From contig NW_002476485.1 in assembly GCF_000189635.1 (NCBI RefSeq), positions 2,418 through 46,044 of the forward strand: a stretch of DNA of 43,627 nucleotides, given 5' to 3'. The DNA comes from Tetrahymena thermophila SB210. Its lineage: Eukaryota > Ciliophora > Oligohymenophorea > Hymenostomatida > Tetrahymenidae. This document shows, piece by piece, positions 12,708 to 25,309 of this stretch (the first letter of the stretch is position 1; each line of letters opens with the position of its first letter). A program made the position numbers and the translations under genes. Below the pieces are notes generated by a model. It made no database searches, was not told the DNA's origin, and saw only the letters and a program-made list of their open reading frames with translations.

Positions 12708-13109
12708 AAAGAGTTTTATAGAGGTTTATTTAGTTAAATTAGAATCAAATGTATGATAAATTTAAATTGTATTAAATTATTATATTTTTTATTCACTTTG
12801 TAATTAATGTTAGTAAAATTAACTTACACAAGAAAAGTATCAATTTTTCTTATTAAATTTAAGTAACCAAAATCAATTATTAATCTTAATTTCCAAAAAG
12901 CAAATAAACTAAAAACAGTTTAATAGGGGTTTATTTAGCTAAATTAGAATCAAATGTATGATAAATTCAAAATGGTATTAAATTATTATTTTTATTTGCT
13001 TTGTAATTAATACTAGTAAAATTTACTTAAACAAGAAAAGTATCAATTTGTCTTATAATATTTAAGTAATCCAAATCAATTATTAGTCTAAATTTCCAAA
13101 AAGCAGATC
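12708..13109. repeat. Tandem duplication of about 200 bp upstream of REJ-A
   Basis: Copies at 12708-12908 and 12911-13109 both run from GGTTTATTTAG through CAAATGTATGATAAATT and AAGAAAAGTATCAATTT to TTTCCAAAAAGCA. The second copy ends about 10 bp before the REJ-A start codon. REJ-B has only one copy (about 27225-27420). The unit sits where the promoter and 5' UTR should be. Confidence 0.8.
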
Positions 13110-13118
13110 TAATAAACA

Positions 13119-16100
13119 ATGAAAACTTAGAAAATCAAAATATTTCTCTTGTTTATTATACAAAGTAAAATTTTTGATTAATAAATTGCATAAAAAGGAT
13201 TAAATTATTTTAATAACTAAACAGTCTTAAAATACTTATATGCTGATCAATATTCAGCATGCAGACAAGGAGTGGATAGTTTTGGCGATTTGAATAATAA
13301 TTGTAAACTTATTTTAAATTATTGTTTTATTATTATATCATATTTTATAAACTTAAGTTAGTTTTTGCTTAGTGAATTATAATAAACCTGCTACTTAAGA
13401 TGATGTAAATAGCATTCAAGAGTATTTCCAAAACAAAAATTGCTTAGTTGTAACTTCCTATCCAGCTGAAAATGTTAATTATTTATCAGGAGATAGTTGC
13501 GTATAAAATACGAATATAATAATTTAATATACTCCCTAAACCCCGTAAAGATATTATTAGCAAAACAATAATTATTTTATCAATAAATAAATCTTTTCTT
13601 AATAAAAATTCGCATAAAATTAATTTCTTTTTAAAACAAAAAGAGAATTAAGAATTATTTTTAATGTTTTATTTGATATTTTCATATTTTTTCTAAGTAT
13701 TTTATTAATACTTTAGGAACACGAAGATATATAGGATTTTTTTTAAATTTGAGCTTTCTGTAATTTAATCAAATTATGTAGATCTAAAATTTAAATTAAA
13801 TAGCTAAAATTACTTAATCTATATAAATAATGAATAATATATAATGGCAACATTAAATGCTGAAAATTTAAGAATTAATATATCATTATCAGCTAAGGCT
13901 TAAGGATAACAATTTCAAGTTTATATCAAATCATTACTTCTGGTTTTATAATTGGTAAATTTAATTATTAAATTAGTTAATAGAGAGTTGAATAATATAT
14001 TCTTATTTAATTACAATTTTCAAAAATTATTTTAAATTTAATAATGCAAAAAAATTTTCTTTAAATTTTAAAAAAATGAATTCCCACTTAAAAATATTTA
14101 CTTAACATATAAAAAAGTGTAAAATAAACTGTGACCAATGTGATGGAAATTAAGTATGCTTATAATGTTATTCAGGGTATTATTATAATCAACCTACAAA
14201 CGAATGCTTATAATGTAATAGTTAATGTGCAAATTGTGATGGTCCAAATTCAAATAACTGCTTATCTTGTAACTCTGGACTTTATTATTAGTAAACGACA
14301 AAGGAGTGTGTAAAATCTTGTAATAAAAACTAGTTTCCGGATTTAGTATTGCAATAATGCTAATTGTGTGATTCTACTTGTGCAACTTGTGATGGAAAGG
14401 ACTCAAACAATTGTTTAAGTTGCTACCCTAACATCTTTCTCTACAACAAAACTTGTGTTAGTATTTGTCCAAATGGACTTTAAAGTAATATTACTACTTT
14501 CACATGCGATTCATGCTAAAACTATTGGAGCCTTTAATGCAATCCCTGCAATCCCAGTTGCAAACTATGTGATTAACCATATAGTTTAAATGGAAATTGT
14601 CAGAGTTGTTATGATGAAACAAGATAATTCGATGTTTCAAGTAATTAGTGTGTTTGCAGAAACAAAAATGATTCAAGGAATATACTTTATTAATGCAGCT
14701 ATTAAAATATTGCTGTAATTGATGCAAAATTAAGTGCTACTTCACCATAACTTACCATTGATTTTGGATCTCCATTGATGAATATCATATCAGACACACC
14801 TTAGTCTTTGTGCTCATAGATATTTGACTAAGCAACTTTAGACATGATTGTGTAAGATTCTTAATGCGAAATCAGTGGAAAATTAATTAAGGTTAATTTA
14901 TGTAAATTATTTTTTTTAAATATTCGATTCAACTCATTAAATTTAGTTTATCAATAAAAAAATATTAATTATTAAAATATTTTATTTTATTTGAAAAATA
15001 GCGGACTCATCATCAATAATGGAAAATAACTCGATTGTTTTCTTGCAAAATAAGTTACAGTTTGTAGATTACAGTGGATAGTTCATTAGCGTCTTTTATA
15101 GAAATATTACATTCTAAGATCCTCCTGGAATTCCTTAACTTTAATTTAGCTTTAATCAGATAGAAAATAGCTGTAACCCTATAAATATAACTCTTTATAA
15201 TATATAAAATGATGCAGGAAGAAAATTTATGAGTCTAAATTGGACCTTAAATCAAATTGTAGGATCCATAAGCAATGAGCAGCAAGACATTATATAGGAG
15301 ATATTACAAAAAGCAAGCTCAAACAAAAACACTAGTTTAATTATAGATCCTAAATTCATACCTCCAAACATTAATATTACTATATAATTTAGTTACTTAC
15401 TTAAGGTTAACTAAACTGGTACTTAAATGTTCACGATTATTTATCAAAAATAAAAATTCATAAGAATCAACTATTAGCAATCTCAATTTCCACCAATTTA
15501 TAGGTTAATTTTTTTTAATAATGTATTATTTTTATAAATATTTTTTATTCTAAAAACAATTAATAGATTTATGAGCTTGAGTTTCTACTTTTAGTTTTTC
15601 GTTGAGATGTGTGAGTTAGGCCAGATAACTTATTTTAATGAACCTGTTAACTTATAACTAGTTTCTAACCAGCTTTAATAGCAAAGCCTAAGTCAATATA
15701 ATTAATCAAGCTTTCAATATGATATTCTCCCTTATTCCTTAGCATCTAACTAATTCTTTAATTTGAATGTAAATATTTTATAAACATCAATAAGAAATAC
15801 CATCAAAGCTTTTAAGCTAATTTATCAAATATGGGTAGATAGATAGATAAAGATAATACTAAAAAATTTTAATTAATCAAACAATAGTATAAATGTAATT
15901 TGTTAAAATAAAACATAATTTTGAGAAATACCTATATATATTTAATAAAACTCCCATATAATAATAATAATATTCAAGATTTTAATTTTTGAATTTAAAA
16001 TTGATTTGTTTAAAATAATTTTATTTATTTATTACTAAATTTAAATAATAGCTGATTTTGAATTTGAGTTCGGAAAATAAGATTACTTCAATGTAAAGTA

Positions 16101-19100
16101 TATCAGTTAGTGTATAACTTACAGATTTGTATTTGCAAATTATTGGAGGCCCAAGCCTTCTTTAGGGCTATAAGAATAAAATGGTCTTAGATACTGAATC
16201 AAGGGATTATGAAATTTAAGATTAGAATTCCCTTTCAAATATCAACATAAGTTGGAAGTGCTCAAGTCTATCTTCTGCTGATCATATTTGCTATGATTAA
16301 TAGAATAACTAGATTTAATTTCAAAAAGAGGCCAGCAGTATTTCATTTCCTGCTAACACGTTTTAGCCATACACTACAGTTTAGTTTATAGTATCTGGAT
16401 AAAAAGATTCAAGGCACACAAGTTACACCACTACTTGCTTATTCGCAGAATTAGATATTCCTCCATTAAAAATTTTATTAGCAGCAACAAGCAGAAACAG
16501 AAAAATTAATTTGAATGATGACCTTAATTTTTAATTAATTTATGGTGAGAACATCGCTTCAGATTACTTATCTTATGCAGGAGCTATAATATATGATGGT
16601 AATGCAGTTACAGCCATCAAATTCGATTATTTCCAAATTAGATTCAGAATTTGGAACTATCTTTAAAGAATAAATCCCTCAAATCCAACACTTTAAATAA
16701 GATTTTCAGTGTATAATCCTTTATTTGTTATGCCAAGCTCGTCTATAATTACCATTTAAATAAATATTCCTCCTTAGAATTGCATTTTAAACATAAATCC
16801 TTTGTAGGGTATAGCGCTTGAGACCATCTTCTAAATATAGTTATTGAACTGTTCAGATGATGATCTTCCTCTAACTTACTAGTTCTTCTATTATAATAGT
16901 GTAGATGATGCCCAGCAAGAATTAGTTTCTCCTTGGAACATATTGAGAAGATAAATATAAGATTAGACTATAAATAACTCAATATAAACAGTACTTCCTA
17001 GTGGGAATCTAATTGTTATGGCACAAGTTATGGATTCTTACCTAGGAGTTTATAATACCTCTTCTATAATATAGGTTCAAGCTTAGAATAAATAGGCTGA
17101 CGAATATTATAAAATAGTCAGTGAACTCACTTCATAAACTTTTTAGAGCCCAAATATAGAAATCTCTAAGTAACTAGTGACTTTAAGCATCATAGCAGAA
17201 GACATTAGTAAAAGCAATTAACATAGTTTGTAATTGAGTGATTTCGTAAGTACGCTGACTTAAAATATATAGCAATTGTCTTTCTAAATACCTAAATTCT
17301 CATTTTTGTCTACATTTGCGAACAAAGTAACTGCTTAGTTATTATAACTAATATTTAACTCACCATTATAAAACAATGTTACCACATAAAAAAATAAAAT
17401 ATTTGATTAACTGTAAAAAATACTTCAAAATACTAATTCAAGCATACAAAGTAGTAATCTTAGCCATTTACAACAAAATAATGATATTCTAATTTAAAAT
17501 ATGGTAGATTCTTTTAAAATTCTAAACTCAAGCGTTAGTTATTCGAGTAATAACTCATAGGAAGATTTTTAATCCTATGATAAAATCTCAAGTTAAATTG
17601 GAAATCTGCTTAATAATATTAGTTTACCAAACTAAGGACAAATTATTCTAAATGGTGGATTGTCCACTCTTTTATCAGATAAAGTAACTTACAAGAATCT
17701 ATTCAAATATATTCTAACTGTAGATGAAAACAATTCAGTAAATTAAACTGACATATTTAGCATCACAAGAAATAATTATAAACAAAATATTTATGAAAAT
17801 ACTTCAGAATTTTAGGCGTATACTTAGCAATTCAAAAATATTAGTGAAAACTTTGCTTACTCTAAGAATGAAATAATTTCACCATAGATTTACAATTCAT
17901 CTTCTTAAAAAATCATAAACCAGCCTATTATTTATAAGTTTAATAATGCAAAGGCTAGTAAGTTATATAATATGACATGCCTCTAATAAAATACTCTTTC
18001 ATGGAGTAAATAAAATTGCAATATTGATCAAATTGCTGAAGATAATTACATCTGCTTTTGTAGATCCTAAAACCCAACAACTATTATTGAAGATATTGAA
18101 GACATGTTCTCAAAAAATAAAAATCTGTAGACAGCATTTGGAGAATAAGGGCTATTAAATATAGTAAACTTTAAAAACTTTTATATGTATGTAGTATTTT
18201 GGCTATTGATGAGTTTCACTTTGATTCAAATTACTTTATTTTTTATTGGAAAATTCTTAGACAAATACTCAATAAAAAAAAGATACTTAACAGTTCATAA
18301 TCTAGAACTTAATAACTAATAGTAAAATGAAGTTTAAGAGTAAGGTATTTGTGATAATTCTTAAATGATAAATAATGGTGTGTTCTAGGAATCTCCTTTT
18401 AATAATTAGCTTTAAAGCAACAATAACATCAAACCAGAAATTTAGTAAAATCAATAGATTTAATCACCTTTTGATTAAAATTTGCATAGTTATAAAAATG
18501 GAAGAAGGAAAAGAAAAAAATTCTACAGCTCATCAATATAACAAACCCAAAGAACTTTAAATCAATTTTTAGAATAAATTATTGAAAAGAATGAAGAGAT
18601 GCCTTCTGAACCTAATTAATTGCAAACAATTAAATCATAATCAAGTAGTAGAAGTATTGAAAAAATGAAAACTCAAACAAACTCACAAACATAAATGAAA
18701 GAGGTTTAAGATGAAGAAGAAATCTAAAAAATCAATGCTTATTTGTAACTTTCTAAAGTGAAAAAGATAGCCATCTTTCATTAATTCTTTAGTATTTTTT
18801 TCATTTATGATAGTATCCTTTAACGACCATTAAGATTCACTCTACTTTACTTAAAAGTAATACACACGTTAGTTATTTCAATATTATTTTAAGGTTATAA
18901 TATGCTCATTTAGCAAGTAGTAATATCCATAATTAACAGCTCAATAATGAAGACCGCCCTTTTAGGAATTATATATACATTTAAGAAGGGTTCAATAGGT
19001 AAAGTAATATCTCTAATTTTGCAAATAGGAATAAGCTTAGTTTATTTCTATCTTGTTTTAGCAGTATCTAGCGGTAAAACACCAAGTGAGTCGAATTAAT

Positions 19101-19279
19101 TTATAATCCTATTTATTGTATCTTTTCTAATAGAAATGGTATTCTTAGAGCTTATAAAGTCATTTTGTATGATCTAGTTGATTCGAAAATACATAAAAAA
19201 CAATTAATCCGAAAATATTTTCAGTAAATTGTATGCTTTTTTTGATTTAAAATAAACAATAATTAATATAGATATTTGA
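13119..19279 (+). CDS. REJ-A: furin-like/REJ/GPS multi-pass surface protein
   Basis: Eight exons, 13119-13164, 13225-13302, 13358-13544, 13717-13954, 14118-14901, 15002-15503, 15567-15834 and 16052-19279, join in phase to 1776 codons plus TGA with no internal TGA. The start MKTQKIKIFLLFIIQSLKY is a signal peptide ending near ADQ. Exons 2-4 encode an unrecognised N-terminal ectodomain. Exon 5 encodes furin-like Cys-rich repeats (CATCDGKDSNNCLSC, CKLCDQPYS). Exon 8 holds a REJ-type region near residues 760-1050 (NCILNINPLQGIALETIFQ, DLPLTYQFFYYN). A GPS-like motif follows (C1344, W1352, C1357, C1369-F-C1371). About five hydrophobic helices lie near 1412-1437, 1630-1650, 1657-1679, 1686-1709 and 1717-1740. 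A Gln/Asn/Lys-rich loop of about 190 residues separates helices 1 and 2, where polycystin-1 proteins have a PLAT domain; I see no PLAT. It is probably a plasma or ciliary membrane receptor; the ligand is unknown. Intact and presumably functional. Confidence 0.85.
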
Positions 19280-19992
19280 ATCATATTAGTGTTTTTTGTC
19301 TTACGCTTTAAAAATAAATATCTACTTTTTAAAATTACTTGTTTTAAGTTAAATTTATCTTTTAGAATTTAATCTATTATTATTTTTATAATGAATTTAA
19401 TTTAAAATAATTACTGTTAAATTTTGAATTTCATCAACTTGATTCATTACCATCTTTTTCATTGATCAAAATTGAGACTTTCATACTAATTTTTTAGGTA
19501 TTGCTAAATGCCTTTATTTTTTAATAATTTTTTTCGAGCATGAAAATATTGAAAATAGATTTTGATTTATAGCACTTCTAGGATTAAAATTCTTGTGGTA
19601 GCGCTACCGCAAGAATAGTAATCTTAGATGTGCTTATGTAATTTAATTGTTTTTTGTAATAGGAATATTTAAATTAAATAAAAAAATTTACTATTGTACA
19701 TGTTTTAAAAAATTTAAAATGATTTTTACAAAATATATATATGAAAGTAGGCATACAGAATTTAAAAAAAATTAAAATATTTTTTTAGTTTTTAAAAAGG
19801 GCAGATACATGTAAATTTGACGAAATGGGATTATATTCTACTGGGTTCGCATTCCCAATATCCTTTATTTAATATTCATAGAAACATATAATAAAGTTAT
19901 GTAATTGCTATCTATCCAAATATATGTTTTTAATTAATCAACATCTAAAAATTTTATAAGCTGCTTAAATAGATTGACTTTTTAAACTGATT
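19280..19992. other. Spacer between REJ-A and ADA pseudogene 1
   Basis: AT-rich 3' flank of REJ-A, about 90% similar to the spacers after fragments D and E. It contains the 64-bp palindrome P1 and a conserved block at about 19825-19865 with TGGGTTCGCATTCCCA, a short hairpin repeated near 23613 and 37036. From about 19875 it turns into the ADA 5' flank (matching 7830-7950), immediately followed by the truncated ADA copy. The second hairpin family (Q) is missing here: the sequence jumps from ATGCCTTT to ATTTTTTAATAA near 19511. Confidence 0.6.
19571..19634. repeat. Palindrome P1 downstream of REJ-A
   Basis: A 64-bp imperfect palindrome. The core arms are ATTCTTG..GGTAGC and GCTACC..CAAGAAT with no loop, and the outer arms AGCACTTCTAGGATT and AATCTTAGATGTGCT are partly complementary. 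It can form a long hairpin or cruciform. Homologous copies lie at 23355, 35005 and 36778. Confidence 0.85.
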
Positions 19993-21536
19993 TATTAAGA
20001 CATTTTAGAAAAAGGCTAAAAAATTATAAGGATTTATCACTAGCATCATAGCTGCTATCAACAACTAACCTTATGGTACTAAAGAATTGTAGTTGTTTCC
20101 GTTTAGATTTATCTCTAAGATGTTACTGTTGGTAAGGTTGTTACTGAGAAGTATTTCAACAAGTACTTCTTGACTAAGTAAAAGTATGTTGACCCCAGCA
20201 ATCTTCAATCAGTGACCGATGCAAATCAAGATATTTCAAATCTATTTGCTAAGATTTTTAAGGAAAACAAGAAGCCTTTGAATTAAATTAAGCACAACAA
20301 TAGTTTCAATCCTGGTAATGTTGATCCCTATATCAGAGGTTTCGTCTTTTGGAAGACCTGCAATCGTTCTATTTATGATGATGGAATGAGCTAAAAAGGA
20401 CAAGCTAAATGATTAGAAGGCCTTTCTTACATGCTCAAAGGAAGTATTGCCTTCTTCTAAACAGATGAATAAGCCATTAAGAGACTTCCATAGTCATCAT
20501 ACTGAAAGATAATGCTTTTGAAACTAAAGAAACGAATGAAATACTTGGTGTTTTATTCTTCTTCAAATATGTCTACTAGAGTGTTGGTGAATTATAAGAT
20601 AACTAAGACACTTTCAAACAACTTACTGTGAACATGTTCATGTAATTCAAGGGCCAGAATACTTTTGGTGTCGAATTTAGAAACAAAATTGATAAATTCT
20701 AAATGGTTACCTTCTAAGAAAGCTCTCATTAATTTACAATTCCATACAATTTTATTACTCCAGGTAGAAAAGTTGCAGTAAAGGTAGAAAGGACAGTGCT
20801 ATTATTTAAGCTGCTCCTAAATTTACTGATCCTCACTTTGTTGGTATTGATTTCTTTGCCTTCGAAGACAAACCATAAAATGGTGCTATAAAATTCTTAC
20901 ATCTGTAGCATCCACTGATGTTATGAATGGAGAAACCTAATCTTACTTCAATTATTAGATGTTTAACTACTTGAATAACTAGAATGTTAATATTTATTTA
21001 CACGCAGGAGAAACCCAATTCTTCCCTCAAGGTGGCATAGATAATCATTACACTAACAAAAACTACATCAATGATAACCTATTTCATGCAGCTCTTCTTC
21101 CTGGAGTTAAGAGAATAGGTCATGGTTTTGAAGCCTACAAGAATAATTTGCTTTTGAGTATCAACAATATAAAGAATATTCATTCTAACCTTGCCCTATT
21201 TCCAATTAAGTACAACTATTCAACGAAGTCTACACCAACCCATTCTTAAATCTCTTAAGAAATGGCTTGCACATGGCGATTTCCCCTGACGATCCAGGTC
21301 TCTATGGTTACATAGGTGTTGCTATGGATTGGTTCTACGTCTTAATGGAGACTGATGTTGAGCCCAGCGAAGTTTACTTGATTTTAAATGATTGAATTGA
21401 ACACTCTTCAATCAAAGAAATCAGAGACAACTCTTAACAATACCTTCAAATACTCAGAGATGATTTGGATGCTTTCTTCTCTGATTTACCCTAAGTTTGC
21501 CCTACAGATAATGAAAATAATAATCAAGATTAATGA
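19993..21536 (+). pseudogene. ADA pseudogene 1
   Basis: Clear nucleotide homology to the intact ADA gene, but the first part is lost. The ADA 5' flank runs into codons for DILEKAKKL and then jumps directly to QGFIT, deleting the signal peptide, and roughly residues 53-201 including HxH. In-frame TGA replaces a Ser codon at 20410-20412. A one-base deletion near 21178 (AATATTCATTC in place of AATATTTCATTC) shifts the frame just before the CPISN region. The HAGE and SPDDPG coding stretches are still recognisable. It cannot make an active deaminase. The same deletion and frameshift occur in pseudogenes 2 and 3, so all three stem from one dead ancestor. Confidence 0.92.
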
Positions 21537-21873
21537 ACAAATAGAATACACTCACTATATTATCATCTAAATGATGATCAAAATGAATCATCAAATAAAA
21601 TACGCTATAATATGATCTAAATAATAAAGTATAAAGTAATATCTTTATTTGCTTTCTGTTATTTGCTATTCTTATATTCTTTTACATTTTCAATCATCAA
21701 AAAAATCATCCACAATATTAATTAGTTTTATATATCATATTACCTTTTTATTCAAGTAGTCTATAATTAGAGTTCATGGTTCGATGTAAAATTTTTATAA
21801 AAACCGGTTATTGTGTGAGTATAAAAAAGTTGGGTTGAGTTATAATTCCCCTTATCATTTATATAACATTGCA
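21537..21873. other. 3' flank of ADA pseudogene 1 and leader of fragment D
   Basis: 21537-21795 matches the ADA 3' flank. From about 21800 a different sequence begins (AAAACCGGTTATTGTG ... GTTGGGTTGAGTTATAATTC) that also precedes REJ fragment E at 35189-35263. In both places it ends with ACATTGCA directly before REJ-derived sequence, so this roughly 73-bp leader was part of the duplicated unit. Confidence 0.65.
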
Positions 21874-23044
21874 TGTAGATCCTAAAAGCCAACAACTAGC
21901 ATTGAAGACATTTTTGAAAAAATAAAATTCTGTAGACAGCATTTGGAAAATAATGGCTATTAAATATAGCAATCTTTAAAAATTTTTATATATATGTAGT
22001 ATTTTGGCTATTGATGAGTTTCACTTTGATTCAAATTATTTTACTTATAATTGGAATATTCTTAGACAAATACTTAATAAAAAAATGATACTCAAAAGTT
22101 AATTATCAAGAACTTATTAACTAACAGTAAAATGAAATTTTAGAGTAGGGTATTTATGAAAATTCTTAAATGATAAATAATAGTGTGTTCAAGCAATCTC
22201 CTTTTAATCATTAGCTTTAAAGCAATAAAAAATCAAACCAGAAATTTAGTAAAATCAATAGATTTCACACCTTTTGATTTAAATATGCGTGGTTATATTA
22301 ATGGAAGAAGAAAAAGATAAAAATTCTACATAATTTTAAGAACGAAATATTGAAAAGGATGAAGAGATGCCTGTTGAATCTAATTAATTACAAATAATTA
22401 AATCATAATCAAATACTAGAAGTATTTAAATAATTAAAATTCAAACAAACTCACAAGCATAAATAAAAGAGGTTTAAGATAAAGATGAAATCTAATAAAT
22501 AAATGTTTATTTTTAACTTTCTAAAGTGAAAAAGATAGCCATCTTTCATTAATTCTTTAGTATTTTTTACATTTATGATGATATCCTTTAACTACCATTA
22601 AGATTCACTCTTCATTACTTAAAAGTAATACACACATTAGTTATTTCAATATTAATCTAAAGTTATAATATGCTCATTTAGCAGGTAGTAATAGCCATAA
22701 TTAACAGCTCATTTATGAAGATCGCCTTTTTTGGAATTATATATGCATTCAAAAAGGGTTCGATAGGTAAAGTAATATCTCTAATTTTGCAAATAGGAAT
22801 AAGCTAAGTTTATTTCTATCTTGTTTTAGCAGTATCTAGAGGTCAAACTCCAACTGAGTCGAATTAATTTATAATCCTATTTATAGTATCTTTTCTAATA
22901 GAAATGATATTCTTAGAGCTAACAAAGTCATTTTTTATGATCTAGTTGATTCAAATATACATAAAAATGAATTAATCTAAAAATATTTTAGGTAAATTGT
23001 ATGGTTTTTTGATTTAAAATTAACAAAAATTAATAGATGTTTGA
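21874..23044 (+). pseudogene. REJ 3' fragment D (membrane-domain end only)
   Basis: Homologous to the last 1.2 kb of REJ exon 8, from just after the GPS-like Cys pair to the terminal TGA, thus covering only the five-helix region. A one-base insertion in the run after GAAGACATTTTT breaks the frame, and a stop (TGA for AGA) occurs at 22086-22088. Both lesions are also in fragment E. No upstream exons are attached. It is a broken, probably non-coding copy sharing its origin with fragment E. Confidence 0.9.
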
Positions 23045-23260
23045 ACCAAATTTATATTTTTTGTTTATGCTCACCTTTTTAAATTTACTAGTTTTAAATT
23101 ATATTTGTCATTTAAAATTTAATCTATTATTATTTTTATAATATATTTAATTTAAAATAATTATTGTTAAATTTTGAATTTCATCAACTTGATTCATTAC
23201 CATCTTTTTCATTGATCAAAATTGAGGCCTTCATACTAATTTTTTAGGTATTGGTAAATG

Positions 23261-23300
23261 CCTTTCTAAAATTTAGTGAAGTCACTATTTTTTAGGAAGG
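23261..23300. repeat. Hairpin Q2 downstream of fragment D
   Basis: Inverted repeat with arms CCTTTCTAAAATTTAGTGA and TCACTATTTTTTAGGAAGG separated by 2 bases. Related copies are at 34911-34951 and 36667-36706. It lies about 90 bp upstream of palindrome P2. Confidence 0.8.
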
Positions 23301-23354
23301 TCTATATTTTTTAATAATTTTTAATAACATATTGAAATTAGATTTTGATTATAT

Positions 23355-23412
23355 CACTTCCAATTAAAATTCTTGTGGTAGCGCTACCTCAAGAATAATA
23401 ATATTGGAAGTG
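23355..23412. repeat. Palindrome P2 downstream of fragment D
   Basis: Core arms as in P1 (GGTAGC|GCTACC centre). The outer arms are CACTTCCAAT and ATTGGAAGTG, perfectly complementary, whereas P1 has a different, less well paired outer arm. The changes on both sides preserve the symmetry. Confidence 0.85.
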
Positions 23413-23776
23413 CTTATGTAATTTAATTCATTTTTGTTATATATTTAAATTAAATAAGAAAATTTATTATTGTACATGCTTTAAAAAATTTAAATTTCTA
23501 CTAAATATATATATGAATACAGGCATACTGAATTTTTTAAAAATAAAATATTTTTTTAATTTTTAAAAAGGGAAAAGAATACAGGTAAATTTGATAAAAT
23601 AGGATTATATTCTACTGGGTTCGCATTCCCAATACCCTTTATTTAATATTTAAAAAAATTCATAGAAACACATAATAAAGTTATGCAATTGCTATCTATC
23701 AAAATATATGTTTTTAATTAATCAATTACTAAAATTTTTCTAAGCTGCTTAAATTGATTGACTTGTTAAACTGATT

Positions 23777-25309
23777 TATTAAGACATTTTAGAAAAGGCT
23801 AAAAAATTATAAGGATTTATCACTGCATCAGAGCTGCTATCAGCAGCTAACCTTATGACAGCGAAATAATTTTAGTTGTTTCTGTTTAAGTTTATCTCGA
23901 AGATGCTTCTGTTGGTAAGGTTACTACTGAGAAATATTTCTACAATTATTTCTTGACTAAGTAAAAGTATGTTGACCCCAATAATTTTCAATCAGCGATC
24001 GATGCAAATTAAGATGTTTTAAATCATTTTGCTTAGAATGTTAAGGAAAACAAGAAGCGCTTAAATTACATTAAGGACAACAAAGGTTTCAATCCTGGTA
24101 ATCTTGATCCCTATATCAGAGGTTTCGTCTATTGAAAGAGCTGCAATAGTTCTACATTTAATGATGGCATGAGCTAAGAAGGACAAGCGAAATCATTGGA
24201 AGACCTCTCATATATGCTCAAAGAAAGTATTTCCTGCTTCTAATCAGATGAATAAGCCATCAAGAGACTTCCTAAATCATACTCAAAAGATAATGCTTTT
24301 GAGATTAAAGAAACAAAGGAAATTCTTTGTGTCTGGTTCTTCTTCGAATAGATCTTCTAGAGTGTTGGTGAATTATATGACAAATAAGACATTTTCAAGC
24401 AACTTACTTGTGAACATGCTCATGTAACTCAAGGACCAAAATACTTATGGTGTGCAATTTATAAACAAAAATGGTAAGTTCTAAATTATTACCTTCTAAG
24501 AAAGCTCTGAATAATTTGAAGTTCCTTACAGTTTTATCACCCAGGTAGAAAAGTTGCAGTTAAAGGTAGCAAAGGTGGCGCTATTGTTTAAGCTGCTCCA
24601 TTACTGATCTTCACTTCGTTAGTATTGATTTCTTTGCTTTTAAAGACGATCCATACAATCGTGCTAGAAACTTCTTCCCTGGAGCATTCATTTTTGTTAT
24701 TAAAGGAGAAACCTAATCTTACTTTAATTAGATGTTTAACTACTTGAATAACTAGAATGGTAATATTTATTTACACGCAGGAGAAACCCAATTCTTCCCT
24801 CAAGGTGGCATAGATAATCATTACACTAACAAAAACTACATCAATGATAACCTAATTCATGCAGCTCTTCTTCCTGGAGTTAAGAGAATAGGTCATGGTT
24901 TTGAATCCTACAAGAATAATTTGCTTTTGAGTATCATCAATAAAAAGAATATTCATTCGAATCTTGCCCTATTTCCAATTAAGTATTGAACTTCAACGAA
25001 GTCTAAACCAACCCATTCTTAAATCTCTTAAGAAATGGCTTGCACATGGCAATTTCCCCTGATGATCCAGGTCTCTTTAGTTACATAGTTGTTGCTATGG
25101 GTTGGTTCTACGTCTTAATGGAGACTGATGTTGAGCCCAGCGAAGTTTACTTGCTTTTAAATGATTCAATTGAGCACTCTTCAATCAAAGAAATCAGAGA
25201 AAACTCTTAATAATACCTTTAAATACTCAGAGATGATTAGGATGCTTTCTTCTCTGATTTACCCGAAGTTTGCCCTGCAGATAGTGAAAATAATAATCAA
25301 GATTAATGA
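23777..25309 (+). pseudogene. ADA pseudogene 2
   Basis: Same structure as pseudogene 1: ADA 5' flank, a few codons, then the jump that removes the signal peptide and HxH region. TGG is changed to TGA at 24133-24135 and the shared one-base deletion lies near 24950. HAGE (near 24775) and SPDDPG remain readable. Its downstream flank continues as the ADA-REJ spacer up to REJ-B, so this copy occupies the ADA position of the second ADA-REJ unit. Confidence 0.92.

Noticed and set aside
13955..14117. Apparent in-frame protein SGFIIGKFNYQISQQ suggesting a frameshift in REJ-A/B
   Set aside because: It lies in an intron: splicing TTG|GTAAAT ... AAAAAAG|TGT joins exon 4 to exon 5 in phase 0 in both genes, so no frameshift is needed.
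14500..14727. Minus-strand ORF of 75 residues rich in His/Asn/Cys, repeated at 29944-30171
   Set aside because: Antisense shadow of conserved REJ exon 5; its conservation is explained by the sense gene.
19838..19860. TGGGTTCGCATTCCCA looks like a tRNA T-arm
   Set aside because: The loop is 8 bases, and no D-arm, anticodon arm or acceptor stem can be folded upstream; it is only a conserved short hairpin in the spacers.
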